The notes under the pieces are model-generated. The model did not search any database. It was not told where the DNA came from and saw only the letters and a program-made list of their open reading frames with translations. The translations under genes were made by a program, and so were the position numbers. From Streptomyces sp. PH10-H1 (GTDB lineage Bacteria > Actinomycetota > Actinomycetes > Streptomycetales > Streptomycetaceae), in assembly GCF_030063355.1 (NCBI RefSeq), contig NZ_JASISZ010000067.1:1-45731 (forward strand): DNA of 45,731 nucleotides, read 5' to 3'. Shown piece by piece: positions 1 to 7,595 of the stretch. Each line of letters starts with the position of its first letter. Position 1 is the first letter of the stretch.

Positions 1-115
1 CGGCGCCAGCCTGAGCCTCTACCAAATCGTCCGCGAGTTGCAGACCCTCCTCGCCACCTGGACCGGCGCCTGCCCCACCTGCCACCGCAACATCCCCATA
101 CCGGCACCAACCTGA
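1..115 (+). CDS. C-terminal end of a probable transposase (partial)
   Basis: The window opens inside an open frame (codons starting at base 2) that ends at a TGA at 113-115. The 37 visible residues begin GASLSLYQIVRELQTLLATW and then contain a CPTCHR segment. This resembles the extreme C-terminus of insertion-sequence transposases common in Streptomyces arms, but the fragment is too short for a firm family call. The rest of the gene lies outside the window. It could also be the tail of an unrelated small protein. Confidence 0.3.
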   Translation, partial: GASLSLYQIVRELQTLLATWTGACPTCHRNIPIPAPT

Positions 116-323
116 CCAAGCACTACTAGGGTTTGTCTCACGATCTTGACCCCTGGGATCTGTCCACTCTGCCTCCCACGGTGGCTTGGAGCAGCGTCTG
201 GCTGCCGTTCCAGAACTACCCCTCGGCGTCGCTGGAGCCGGGTAGCACTGCTGTGCTTGGCTTCGGTGCTGAACGCTCAACAAGCGTCAACGACGAGTCT
301 CACCGATGCTGGCCCTCAGCCTC
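116..323. other. Non-coding spacer, possible IS end
   Basis: There is no convincing gene between the putative transposase tail and the convergent monooxygenase. The sequence right after the transposase stop (TAGGGTTTGTCTCACGATCT, from 127) could be the terminal inverted repeat of the element, but the partner end is outside the window. Short open frames here overlap in several frames and lack ribosome binding sites. Confidence 0.25.
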
Positions 324-1514
324 TCACCGCTGTGTGCGGCCGGGTGTTGCCGTCGCAGCCGGAAGGCTGAAGCCGTTGAAGAGGTCGTCCAGGGCGCGTT
401 GTGTGGTGCGGGCCGGGGTGGCTCGGACGGCGAGGTCGCGGGCGGTCACCGCGACGGGGTGGGTGAGGGCGGCGACACGGCCGGCGCGGCGGGAGCGGAT
501 CCGGATGGCGTCGGTGCGCGCGTGGCGGGCTTGGCTGTAGGCGGCCAGGGCGGCCGGTATGTCGTCCCCGTCCAGCAGGTGCGCGAGTACGACGGCGTCC
601 TCGATGGCCTGGCAGCCGCCCTGGCCGAGGTTGGGGGTCATCGCGTGGGCGGCGTCGCCGAGCCAGGCTAGTCGGCCCTGGTGGTAGCGGGGGAGCGGGG
701 CGGCTAGGTCGTACAGGTCGTGCTGGAGGACGGCCGCTGGGGTGATCCGCTCCAGCAGCGCGGGGATCGGGTCGTGCCAGGTGCCGTAGCGGCGCAGGAG
801 TTCGGCGCGAAGATCGGCCGGCTGGTACCCCTCGGGTGCGACGGCGGTGGCGTAGGTGTAGACCCGGCCGTCCGCGAGCGGGACCACGCCGAACCGCTCG
901 CCGCGGCCCCAGGTCTCGGCGGCGACGAGGTCCGGGAGGCCGTCGGCGGGCAGTACGGTGCGCCAGGCGGTCTCCCCGCTGTAGTGCAGGCCGGGATGGT
1001 CGGGGAAGTATTGGCGGCGGATCGCACTGTGGATGCCGTCGGCGGCGATCACGACGTCGGCGGTGAGGTCTCCGGCCCGGGTGCGGACCATCGGGCTGCC
1101 GTGGCCGTGGGCATCGTCTACGGCGGTGACGGCGGTGCCGTACTGGATCGCGTCTTCGGGGAGCGCGGCGGCCAGACCGGCCGCGAGGGCCGGGCGGTGA
1201 ACGGCGAGCGGAGGCCGACCGTACCGGACCGCCATCGCGGCGGTGTCGGCGCGGTTCAGCCAGTCGCCGCCGGGGCGCCGCAGGCCCATCGCGGCCGGTA
1301 CGGCCTGACCCGCCGCGTGGGTGGCGTCGAAGCTGACGGCGTCGAAGGCGCGCAGGGCGTTGGGGGCGAGGACGATGCCGGCGCCGATCGCGGATGGCGC
1401 GGGCGCCCGCTCGCAAACGGTGACCTGCCAGCCGCGCCGGTACAGGGCCACCGCCGCCGTCAGCCCGCCGACCCCCGCACCCACCACGACCGCATGACGC
1501 GGAATCGTCAACAT
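324..1514 (-). CDS. FAD-dependent monooxygenase (PHBH-like)
   Basis: This 396-residue protein is a class A flavoprotein aromatic monooxygenase/oxidoreductase, which uses NAD(P)H and O2 to hydroxylate a small substrate in the cytoplasm. Visible motifs are the N-terminal dinucleotide-binding GAGVGG (residues 12-17), the DG motif DGIHS (159-163) and the FAD ribityl-binding GDAAHAMTPNLGQGG (286-300), all in canonical order; the length is normal. The gene is divergent from a TetR regulator 78 bp away with two palindromic operators between them, so it is very probably that regulator's target. The substrate cannot be read from sequence. It lies far from the salicylate cluster and has its own regulator, so it is unlikely to be part of it. 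Confidence 0.85.
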   Translation of the reverse strand: MLTIPRHAVVVGAGVGGLTAAVALYRRGWQVTVCERAPAPSAIGAGIVLAPNALRAFDAVSFDATHAAGQAVPAAMGLRRPGGDWLNRADTAAMAVRYGRPPLAVHRPALAAGLAAALPEDAIQYGTAVTAVDDAHGHGSPMVRTRAGDLTADVVIAADGIHSAIRRQYFPDHPGLHYSGETAWRTVLPADGLPDLVAAETWGRGERFGVVPLADGRVYTYATAVAPEGYQPADLRAELLRRYGTWHDPIPALLERITPAAVLQHDLYDLAAPLPRYHQGRLAWLGDAAHAMTPNLGQGGCQAIEDAVVLAHLLDGDDIPAALAAYSQARHARTDAIRIRSRRAGRVAALTHPVAVTARDLAVRATPARTTQRALDDLFNGFSLPAATATPGRTQR

Positions 1515-1538
1515 GGCGCGTTCCTCGTCGCCCTCGAC

Positions 1539-1558
1539 GCCTCTACATTCGTAGAGGC
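1539..1558. promoter_or_regulatory. Operator palindrome 1 of the TetR/monooxygenase pair
   Basis: GCCTCTAC-ATTC-GTAGAGGC is a perfect inverted repeat with 8-bp arms and a 4-bp spacer. It sits 25 bp upstream of the monooxygenase start. Its core CTCTAC-N4-GTAGAG is identical to that of the second palindrome, whose centre is 28 bp away. Confidence 0.8.
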
Positions 1559-1566
1559 AATGGCTC

Positions 1567-1586
1567 CACTCTACAGCTGTAGAGTG
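1567..1586. promoter_or_regulatory. Operator palindrome 2, abutting the TetR start codon
   Basis: CACTCTACAGCTGTAGAGTG is a perfect 20-bp palindrome ending 5 bp before the TetR ATG at 1592. It occupies the place where a ribosome binding site would lie, which suggests a leaderless or near-leaderless autorepressed transcript. It shares the CTCTAC-N4-GTAGAG core with the palindrome at 1539-1558. Confidence 0.8.
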
Positions 1587-1591
1587 ACGCC

Positions 1592-2170
1592 ATGTCCAGC
1601 CCTGATCGCAGAACTCGGATCGCGGACACCGCGATCGACCTCGTGGCTGCCGCCGGGCTGCGCGGTCTGACCCACCGGGCGGTCGATGCCGCGGCGCAGC
1701 TGCCGGCGGGCAGCACCTCGTACTACTTCCGTACGAGGACGGCGCTGATCAGCGCCTGCTACCAACGGCTCGCCGAGCTGGACCTCGGCGACCTCGACGG
1801 GAACGGCCCGCCACCGGCGCCGGACCGGGACGCGGTGGCGGCGGCGCTCGCCGCCCTGCTGCGCCGCTGGCTGACCACGGGGCGCGCGCGGCAGCTGGCC
1901 CGCTTTGAGCTGAGCCTGGAGGCGGCCCGTCATCCGGAGCTGGAGGCGGAGTTCCACCGGGCGGGCCTCGGTGCGCGGGCCCGGGTCGCCGGGATCCTCG
2001 GCGGGCTGGGGGCGGATCGGCCCGAGGAGTCCGCAGAGCTCCTGGTCGCCTGGACCGACGGGCTCCTCTACGACCGCCTCGCGGGTGCCCTCGCCCGGTC
2101 CCGACCGACCCCGGACCTGGCCGAACTGACCGCCGTCGCCCGCCGCATGGTGGACGCGGCTTTGACCTAG
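1592..2170 (+). CDS. TetR/AcrR family transcriptional regulator
   Basis: This 192-residue one-component repressor has an N-terminal TetR helix-turn-helix at about residues 7-52, including the typical GLRGLTHRAVDAAAQLPAGS and TSYYFRTR segments. A C-terminal ligand-binding and dimerisation domain follows. It is divergently transcribed from the FAD monooxygenase, and the shared intergenic region holds two CTCTAC-N4-GTAGAG palindromes, one directly against its own start codon. It probably represses both genes until an aromatic or antibiotic-like ligand binds. No Shine-Dalgarno is visible before the ATG because the operator fills that position. Confidence 0.88.
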   Translation: MSSPDRRTRIADTAIDLVAAAGLRGLTHRAVDAAAQLPAGSTSYYFRTRTALISACYQRLAELDLGDLDGNGPPPAPDRDAVAAALAALLRRWLTTGRARQLARFELSLEAARHPELEAEFHRAGLGARARVAGILGGLGADRPEESAELLVAWTDGLLYDRLAGALARSRPTPDLAELTAVARRMVDAALT

Positions 2171-2173
2171 AGG

Positions 2174-2359
2174 GTGCCTTGGGGCGTGGGATGGGACATC
2201 ACGGTCTTCGCCGTCGACTGGGAGCGGTTCGAGCAGGTGCCGACCGACGTGTGCATGGACCTGTCCCTGAACGACTCCTACCCGGCCGACAGGGTGTCCT
2301 GTCGCAGTGCGTCTCGCAGCCAGTGGGCTGCTGACCTGCTGGGGTGCCATGTCGTTTGA
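2174..2359 (+). pseudogene. Remnant of an unidentified gene
   Basis: A short frame from a GTG (2174) encodes about 61 residues starting MPWGVGWDITVFAVDWERFE. The first part reads like the start of a normal protein, the second part does not, and it ends inside a 13-bp inverted repeat. It may be the 5' end of a gene cut by a recombination or insertion event. I do not recognise the family. Confidence 0.25.
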
Positions 2360-2389
2360 GAACGCTGGCCCCCGGTGTTCTCAAACGAC
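2351..2389. repeat. 13-bp perfect inverted repeat
   Basis: GTCGTTTGAGAAC (2351-2363) and GTTCTCAAACGAC (2377-2389) are exact reverse complements separated by 13 bases. It could be a terminator-like hairpin, although it lacks a T-tract and has AT-containing arms, or the scar or end of a small mobile element. It coincides with the end of the broken frame upstream. Confidence 0.6.
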
Positions 2390-2467
2390 GTGGGTTTCAC
2401 GGAATTCGCGTTCGCCGTGCTGCCGCACCGTCTGGTGTGGCGTCCGCGTAGCGATGCCCGGGAATCC

Positions 2468-2905
2468 TCACTTCACCTTGTACTCGCACGACTTGTCGGA
2501 CTTGCCACCCTGGTTGTCCGCGACCTTCTTCCCATCGACCGTGATGACGCAGGCCGCCGCGTGCAGTGTGCCATCGGAGCTGGGCACGGAGCCGGGGACG
2601 ACGGACACCAATGTGCCGATCTTCTTCTCAGCGTCGGTCGTCAAGGTGACGGTCGAGGTCTTCTTCCAGGGCAGCTTCACCTTCTCCATCTTGTTGGTGT
2701 CGAGGGTGTAGTAGACCTGCGACGTGCCGGTGCCAAGAACTTCGAGGGTGACCTCGCGCTTGACCTCGCCGCTCCCGCTGTCCGGCTTCGGCTTCACGCT
2801 CGCGTTCGCGGACTTGTCGGCCCTCGGCGGGCCGTCGTCGCTGCCGCAACCTGTCAGTAGAGCCGCGGTCAGGACCAGAGCCGTCCTACTGATGATCTTG
2901 CGCAT
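2468..2905 (-). CDS. Small secreted lipoprotein
   Basis: This 145-residue protein has a lipoprotein signal peptide: positive N-terminus MRKIISR, hydrophobic core, lipobox LTGC with Cys20 as the lipidation site. A charged Lys/Ser/Pro-rich linker follows, then a compact beta-rich domain (about residues 48-145) with phrases such as YYTLDTN and CVITVDGKKV. The domain resembles the MmpS-like/immunoglobulin-like accessory lipoproteins common in actinobacteria, whose function is mostly unknown. A purine-rich GGGGGGA precedes the ATG. It appears monocistronic. Confidence 0.75.
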   Translation of the reverse strand: MRKIISRTALVLTAALLTGCGSDDGPPRADKSANASVKPKPDSGSGEVKREVTLEVLGTGTSQVYYTLDTNKMEKVKLPWKKTSTVTLTTDAEKKIGTLVSVVPGSVPSSDGTLHAAACVITVDGKKVADNQGGKSDKSCEYKVK

Positions 2906-3374
2906 GCTTCCCCCCTTGCAGATGAGTAAGTGATCTTAGTTCTGCGTACGGCTGCCACACGTGCCGGGTCCTGCCTGCCAGCCTCATGGGCGTGGTCAAG
3001 CGTGGAGGGGGTGACGGGGCGCGTCCATGAGTAGTCGAAGCGCAGAACGACGGGCCTCACGCTGTCCGGAGCACCGGCTGTCGAGCCCGCCTGGATGGGC
3101 GGATGGACAACCTGGCTCACCCCTGCCCAGAGCGCGGTCAGTGAGAATCTGCCAGCACGGGATGAGATCGCGTGAGAATCCGACAGCTTGAATGCGACAG
3201 GACAGGCGTTCGTCCCACTTCCTTGTCCCATGGGCCGGGCAAGGGCCACCCTCAACGAGAAAGGGACGCGTGAAATGCGAACCTACACGCGTGCCGGGAC
3301 GCGGACACGGCGGCGCACGGCACACCGGCGTCGCGCAGGACGTGCAGCACCCGTCCCGTTCATCCGCAGCGCGG
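2906..3374. other. Intergenic region without a supported gene
   Basis: About 470 bp lie upstream of the lipoprotein start and beyond the end of the DoxX-like gene. A GTCCCATGGGCC-type motif near 3229 faintly resembles the stress-island palindromes. Frames here overlap one another and have arginine-rich, low-quality translations, so none is called. Confidence 0.4.
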
Positions 3375-3968
3375 TCAGATCAGCCAGCGGTTGCGATGGA
3401 CGAAGGGCACCTTGGCCCAGATCCGCCCGAAGCCCCAGGTGTTGCCCGCGCAACCGACCGCGAGGGCGGTCATCACCAGGGCGTAGACGATGTGGTAGTC
3501 CACGATCGGGTTGGACGACATGCTCAGCGTCCCGTCCGACAGATGTCTGGCCGGCGGCCATTCGGCCGCCCACATCAGCGCCATCATCGCGGTCCCGGCA
3601 GCCGCGGCGAGCCGCAGTGCGACACCGCTCACCATGGCGACTCCGATGCCCAACAGGCCCAGCATGAACAGCCAGTTCGCCCAGCCGGCGCCGGCCAGGT
3701 CGTGGAACGCGGACTGGAACGGGCCCGCTGCCACGCCGCTGAGGAAGCCCTTGGTGGGCGAGCCGCCGTCGACCCAGCCTTTGCCCGACCCGGTCGCGTA
3801 ACTCCAGCCGAACGCCTTGTCCAGGAACGCCCAGAGGAAGATGAAGCCGGTCACGATGCGCACCACGGCGAGGACCCTGGCAGTCATCGACACCCCCGCC
3901 GCCTCACCGGCACGGTGCGCCGGGATCTGCGTTCCACTGGTCATACGAGGTTCCTGCTGTACGGCCAT
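3375..3968 (-). CDS. DoxX/DoxD-like integral membrane protein
   Basis: This is a 197-residue protein from the ATG at 3968, preceded by AAGGGG. A longer frame to 4106 gives an unlikely Arg/Pro-rich leader. It has four hydrophobic segments, with characteristic stretches TARVLAVVRIVTGFIFLWAF, FLDKAFGWSYATG, WANWLFMLGLLGIGVAMV and IVDYHIVYALVMTALAVG. This is the DoxX/thiosulfate:quinone oxidoreductase small-subunit-like fold, associated with membrane redox stress. It is the last gene of a leftward stress set (UspA, alcohol dehydrogenase, this gene). The exact reaction is not determinable. Confidence 0.75.
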   Translation of the reverse strand: MAVQQEPRMTSGTQIPAHRAGEAAGVSMTARVLAVVRIVTGFIFLWAFLDKAFGWSYATGSGKGWVDGGSPTKGFLSGVAAGPFQSAFHDLAGAGWANWLFMLGLLGIGVAMVSGVALRLAAAAGTAMMALMWAAEWPPARHLSDGTLSMSSNPIVDYHIVYALVMTALAVGCAGNTWGFGRIWAKVPFVHRNRWLI

Positions 3969-4045
3969 GACGGGCCCCTTGTCACTCGGTGGTGCGCGGT
4001 GGTTGCTTGCGGCTCCAATGTCCCGCCGTACGCGGCGAATCCGCT

Positions 4046-4060
4046 GGGGGCCTTCGGTCC
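4046..4060. promoter_or_regulatory. Possible DevR/OsdR-type box
   Basis: GGGGGCCTTCGGTCC resembles the GGNCC...TTC...GGNCC boxes found elsewhere in the stress island. It lies about 80 bp upstream of the DoxX-like gene. The match is weak and rests on comparison within this window. Confidence 0.3.
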
Positions 4061-4234
4061 GGACCGGTGGGGCCGAACGGGTCCTCCCGGCCGAGCCGAC
4101 CGGCACATCGTCGGCGTCGGACAGCCGTCTCGGGTGCGGGCGGCGAATGAAGCCGCCGCTGCGCGTCGGCCGCAGGGCATGGCGGAGGCGCGCCGGCCGG
4201 TTTCGGTGGCGCGCCTCGCTGTGCCCGGTGCCAC

Positions 4235-5278
4235 TCAGTCCCGGAACAGGGCGACTTTCAGGGCGGCGTTCTGCTCGGCCTGGCTGAAGACGTCATAGGC
4301 CTCCTGCATCTCGTCGAGTCCGAAACGGTGGGTGATCAACCCGGCGATGTCCAGTTGGTCCGCGGCGAGCATGTCGAGCAGCAGTGGTGTGGTGCTGGTG
4401 TCGACCAGGCCTGTGGTGATGGTGAGGTTCCTGGTCCACAGGTCCTCCAGGTGGAGGGTGACGCTTGTGCCGTGGACGCCGACGTTGGCGACCCGTCCTC
4501 CGGGGCGCACCACGCGGGTGCACAGTTCGAAGGAGTCGGGGACGCCGACCGCCTCGATGGCCACCTCCGCTCCCCGTCCGTCCCGGCTCAGGGCGCGGAC
4601 CGCCTCGTCGGTGGCCTCGGTGAGGCTGAGCGTGACATGGGCGCCGGCGCGCTTGGCGGCGTCCAGGCGGCTGGGTGCCGGGTCGATCGCAATGATCTTT
4701 CCGGGGCTGTAGAGCCGCGCGGTGGTGATGACGGCGAGTCCGACCGGCCCGGCGCCGACGACCACGACGGTGTCCCCGGGGCTGACGTTGCCGTTGCGGA
4801 CCCCGACCTCGAAGGCGGTGGGCAGGGTGTCCGCCAGGAGCAGGGCCGCCTCGTCGCTGACGTGTTGGGGGATCCTGTGCAGGGAGTTGTCGGCGAACGG
4901 GGTGCGGACGTACTCGGCCTGAGTGCCGTCGATCAGGTGGCCGAGGATCCAGCCACCGCCACCGGTGCACTGGCCGTAGGTCGCGGTGCGGCAGTAGGAG
5001 CACCGTCCGCAGGCGGAGATGCACGAGACCAGCACACGGTCGCCGACGGCCACCGTACGCACGCCGGGTCCGGCGGCGACGACGGTGCCGACGGCCTCGT
5101 GGCCCAGGATCCGTCCGTCGGTCACCTCGGGGACGTCACCCTTGAGGATGTGCAGGTCGGTGCCGCAGATGGTGACCGCGTCCACCCGCACCACAGCGTC
5201 CTCCGGGTCCTGGACGGCGGGGTCGGGGACGTCACCCCAGGTGCCCTTGCCGGGGCCGTGGTAGGTCAGTGCCTTCAT
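4235..5278 (-). CDS. Zinc-dependent alcohol dehydrogenase
   Basis: This 347-residue medium-chain dehydrogenase/reductase oxidises or reduces alcohols and aldehydes with NAD(P). The catalytic zinc ligands Cys38 and His60-Glu61 (ILGHE) are present. The structural zinc cysteines are Cys90, Cys93, Cys96 and Cys104, and the Rossmann motif GAGPVG lies at 175-180. Length and domain order are normal. It starts 63 bp after the UspA stop on the same strand, so the two probably form an operon. Similar dehydrogenases are frequent in DevR/OsdR-type hypoxia loci, where they may help re-oxidise NADH; that role is inferred from context. Confidence 0.88.
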   Translation of the reverse strand: MKALTYHGPGKGTWGDVPDPAVQDPEDAVVRVDAVTICGTDLHILKGDVPEVTDGRILGHEAVGTVVAAGPGVRTVAVGDRVLVSCISACGRCSYCRTATYGQCTGGGGWILGHLIDGTQAEYVRTPFADNSLHRIPQHVSDEAALLLADTLPTAFEVGVRNGNVSPGDTVVVVGAGPVGLAVITTARLYSPGKIIAIDPAPSRLDAAKRAGAHVTLSLTEATDEAVRALSRDGRGAEVAIEAVGVPDSFELCTRVVRPGGRVANVGVHGTSVTLHLEDLWTRNLTITTGLVDTSTTPLLLDMLAADQLDIAGLITHRFGLDEMQEAYDVFSQAEQNAALKVALFRD

Positions 5279-5341
5279 GGCTGCTTGCCTTTCCTGCCGT
5301 TGTGAGTGGGTCGGCCGGGCGTGGTTCCTGGGACGGCTCCG

Positions 5342-6271
5342 TCAGTCGTGGGGTATCACCGCGACGGGGGCCTGGGAGTGGTGCATCACCGCATGCGTGA
5401 CGGAGCCGATGTGCATGCCGCCCGTATGGGCGCGGATGCGTCGGCCGACGACCACCAGACCGGCGCCGGACGCGGCCGTCACCAGATGGTGGGCGGCCCG
5501 GCCGACCAGCGCCTGCGCGGTGACCTCGACACCGGGGAACTTCTCGCGCCAGGGGCGCAGCGCGTCGGCCAGCGCCAGCGCCTTCTGCTCGGCCAGTCCA
5601 CCGCCGGCATCCTGGTCGGCGGGGATGCCGGGACTCCCGAAGCTGTAGTAGGCCGGCAGGTACCAGCCGTGGATGACGCGCAGCGGCGCCTGGCGGCGGG
5701 CGGCGGCGTCGAATGCGAACTCGATCAGAGTGTCGCTGGGGCGCTCCAGATCGAGACCGAGCACGATGTTGCGGTACGGAGACCGCGTCGAGGGAACACC
5801 GGAGCCGTCTGCCCGGTGCTCGTCGTCCTCCACCTCGCCGGCCCGTACCAGGACCACCGGCCCGGTTGCGCGGCCGACCACCGAGAGCGCCACGGAACCG
5901 ACCAGATAGCCGGCGACTCCGCTCATGCCGCGTGAGCCGATGGCCAGCAGGGCGGCATCCTTCTCGGCACCCAGCAGCGCCGCCACGGGCTCGTCGGCGA
6001 TCCGATCGGCGCTGATCTGAAGATCCGGATGGCGCCGCCGCAGTTCGGCCGCGGCCTCCCGCGGTACGCGATCGGCCCAGTGAAGGTGCGGGGGACCGGG
6101 ACTGCCGAGCACCGCTCGGGGGGTCTCCGTGTCGGGTTGCCATGTACTGGCATGGACAAGACGCAGCGGCAGTCCGCGGCGCAGTGCCTCACGGGCCGCC
6201 CAACCCGCCGCGGCCAGGCTCTCGGGCGAGCCGTCCAGGCCGGCGGTGACGGTGGTGGCGCTGGTGACCAT
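5342..6271 (-). CDS. Universal stress protein with two Usp domains
   Basis: This 309-residue cytoplasmic protein starts at the ATG at 6271, preceded by GAAGGAGGA. It has tandem Usp domains (about residues 1-140 and 155-305). The first carries an ATP-binding loop of the G-x2-G-x9-GS type (GSRGMSGVAGYLVGSV) and the second a related GRRIRAHTGGMHIGSV. Tandem UspA proteins of this kind are typical members of hypoxia and dormancy regulons controlled by DevR/DosR-like regulators. A GGTCCC-TTCGT-GGGACC palindrome lies 69 bp upstream of the start. It probably leads an operon with the alcohol dehydrogenase. Confidence 0.9.
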   Translation of the reverse strand: MVTSATTVTAGLDGSPESLAAAGWAAREALRRGLPLRLVHASTWQPDTETPRAVLGSPGPPHLHWADRVPREAAAELRRRHPDLQISADRIADEPVAALLGAEKDAALLAIGSRGMSGVAGYLVGSVALSVVGRATGPVVLVRAGEVEDDEHRADGSGVPSTRSPYRNIVLGLDLERPSDTLIEFAFDAAARRQAPLRVIHGWYLPAYYSFGSPGIPADQDAGGGLAEQKALALADALRPWREKFPGVEVTAQALVGRAAHHLVTAASGAGLVVVGRRIRAHTGGMHIGSVTHAVMHHSQAPVAVIPHD

Positions 6272-6339
6272 GGTGCGTCCTCCTTCGGATGGTGTGCGTC
6301 CAGCTTTGCCGCGCTGAGCGAGCCGCAGGAGGGGCTGCA

Positions 6340-6356
6340 GGTCCCTTCGTGGGACC
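6340..6356. promoter_or_regulatory. Candidate DevR/OsdR operator upstream of UspA
   Basis: GGTCCC-TTCGT-GGGACC is a perfect inverted repeat with 6-bp arms, 69 bp before the UspA start codon. Palindromes with GGGAC/GTCCC cores are the hallmark of DosR/DevR-family binding sites. Assignment to the regulator at 9975-10652 is inference. Confidence 0.55.
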
Positions 6357-6437
6357 GACCGGCCCTTGCCCGGTGCGGGCGTTCGGCGGTCGCCCGGTGC
6401 TGACCAGGTCCTCGACCCCGACGACCGGACCCGATCA

Positions 6438-6480
6438 CGTCGTCCGGTGGTCCCTGAAGCAGGGCCGGTCGGACCTGCCC
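6438..6480. repeat. 43-bp direct repeat, copy 1, with embedded palindrome
   Basis: All 43 bases are identical to 7438-7480, exactly 1000 bp downstream. The repeat contains GGTCCCTGAAGCAGGGCC (6449-6466), an imperfect palindrome of the same type as the other stress-island boxes. Weaker similarity continues for about 50 bp after each copy. This copy lies between the divergent UspA and STAS genes, so it is likely promoter DNA duplicated together with a regulatory site. Confidence 0.8.
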
Positions 6481-6652
6481 GGACGGGCAAGGCCGCGCCA
6501 TGCTGGCTGCGGAACGGGGGTCCGCCCGCCCGGCAGAGCAGAGCCGGCTTCGATCACCACGGCCGACAATGGCTGACGGGTGACGCGGCCCGATCGTCGT
6601 TTCTTCGCCCCGCGCGGACGCGCATGGTCCGCTGCCCAGGAACTGAGGCACG

Positions 6653-7483
6653 ATGCTCACCGCACCCTTGCTGACAGCGCAGCGACACGACACCGACGGC
6701 CGGGCTCTGATTACCGTGACCGGCGAACTCGACCTCGCCTCGACACCTCCCCTGCGCGCGGTGCTGGACAGCTGTCTGCGCGACGGTATTCTCCTCATCG
6801 ACGTCGATTTGTCCGCAGTGTCCTTCTGCGACGTCAGCGGTCTCAACACCCTACGGGCCGCACAGCGCACCGCCGCACACGGTGGATCCCTGCGTTTGCA
6901 CCACCCCCGACCGAATCTGACCAAGCTCTTCCTCCTCACCGGCACCAGCCGCCTCATCGCGGCTGCCCACCCGCCCTTCGGGGCACGGGCGGCCCTGCCT
7001 CGACCGCCCCGGACCCGGCGAGGCGACAACCCGCCCTGCTCGCCCAAGCCTGAGACCCAAGGAGGCCGAGATGGAAAAGATGTCCTTGACGGCGCTGGCA
7101 CGTCAGCAACTCGAGAGCGCACACCAGGTGTCCAGCGGCCGCAGCGCCCGTACCGTCTACGGCGGTCACGAACACGTACTGCGTCAGACCCTCATCGCGC
7201 TGGTGGGCGGCAACAAGCTCGACGAACACGAGAACCCGGGCGAAGCCACCGTCCATGTCCTGCACGGACGGGTCAGCCTGGCGACAGCCGACACGTCGTG
7301 GGAGGGCTCACCCGGAGACCTCCTGATCGTGCCCGACAGCCCGCACACGCTGGAGGCACTCGAGGACAGCGTGGTGTTCCTCACCGTGGCCAAGCTCGAC
7401 CGCTCCTGAACGGCGGCGCCACGAGTTCACCGCACCCCGTCGTCCGGTGGTCCCTGAAGCAGGGCCGGTCGGACCTGCCCTGA
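6653..7483 (+). CDS. STAS-domain (anti-sigma antagonist-like) protein with a doubtful tail
   Basis: Residues 1 to about 110 form a complete STAS domain: ALITVTGELDLASTPPLRAV, then DVDLSAVSFCDVSGLNTL with the phosphorylatable-serine region, then a C-terminal helix LTKLFLLTGTSRLIAA. STAS proteins of this size partner with anti-sigma kinases in stress sigma-factor switching. The frame then runs on for another roughly 165 Arg/Pro-rich residues that cover the whole downstream cupin gene in another frame and reach the second 43-bp repeat. That tail is unlikely to be real protein. A stop at 7051-7053 exists in the neighbouring frame, just before the cupin ribosome binding site, so a 1-bp frameshift or sequencing error near 6970-7050 is the simplest explanation. 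Confidence 0.65.
   Translation: MLTAPLLTAQRHDTDGRALITVTGELDLASTPPLRAVLDSCLRDGILLIDVDLSAVSFCDVSGLNTLRAAQRTAAHGGSLRLHHPRPNLTKLFLLTGTSRLIAAAHPPFGARAALPRPPRTRRGDNPPCSPKPETQGGRDGKDVLDGAGTSATRERTPGVQRPQRPYRLRRSRTRTASDPHRAGGRQQARRTREPGRSHRPCPARTGQPGDSRHVVGGLTRRPPDRARQPAHAGGTRGQRGVPHRGQARPLLNGGATSSPHPVVRWSLKQGRSDLP
7071..7409 (+). CDS. Small cupin-domain protein
   Basis: This 112-residue single cupin barrel has AAGGAGG 8 bases before its ATG. The conserved region reads LVGGNKLDEHENPGEATVHV, followed by HGRVSLA and GDLLIVPDSPHTL. It keeps the His/Glu pattern of the first cupin motif and the final His of the second, so it may bind a metal. Cupins of this size accompany UspA and STAS genes in actinobacterial hypoxia loci; the substrate is unknown. 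It is followed directly by the second 43-bp repeat. Confidence 0.8.
   Translation: MEKMSLTALARQQLESAHQVSSGRSARTVYGGHEHVLRQTLIALVGGNKLDEHENPGEATVHVLHGRVSLATADTSWEGSPGDLLIVPDSPHTLEALEDSVVFLTVAKLDRS
7438..7480. repeat. 43-bp direct repeat, copy 2, with embedded palindrome
   Basis: Identical to 6438-6480. It holds GGTCCCTGAAGCAGGGCC at 7449-7466, about 130 bp upstream of the broken UspA gene, for which it is the likely promoter region. A third, diverged version occurs at 8495-8512. Confidence 0.8.
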
Positions 7484-7595
7484 CAGCGACAACCGCACCA
7501 TGCTGTCTGCTGTGACCGGGGGCCGGCAGGCGCCGGCCGTGCGGCCCATCTGACGCATGCAGAGCGATCCGACAGCGACGGTCGGAGTGGTTTCC

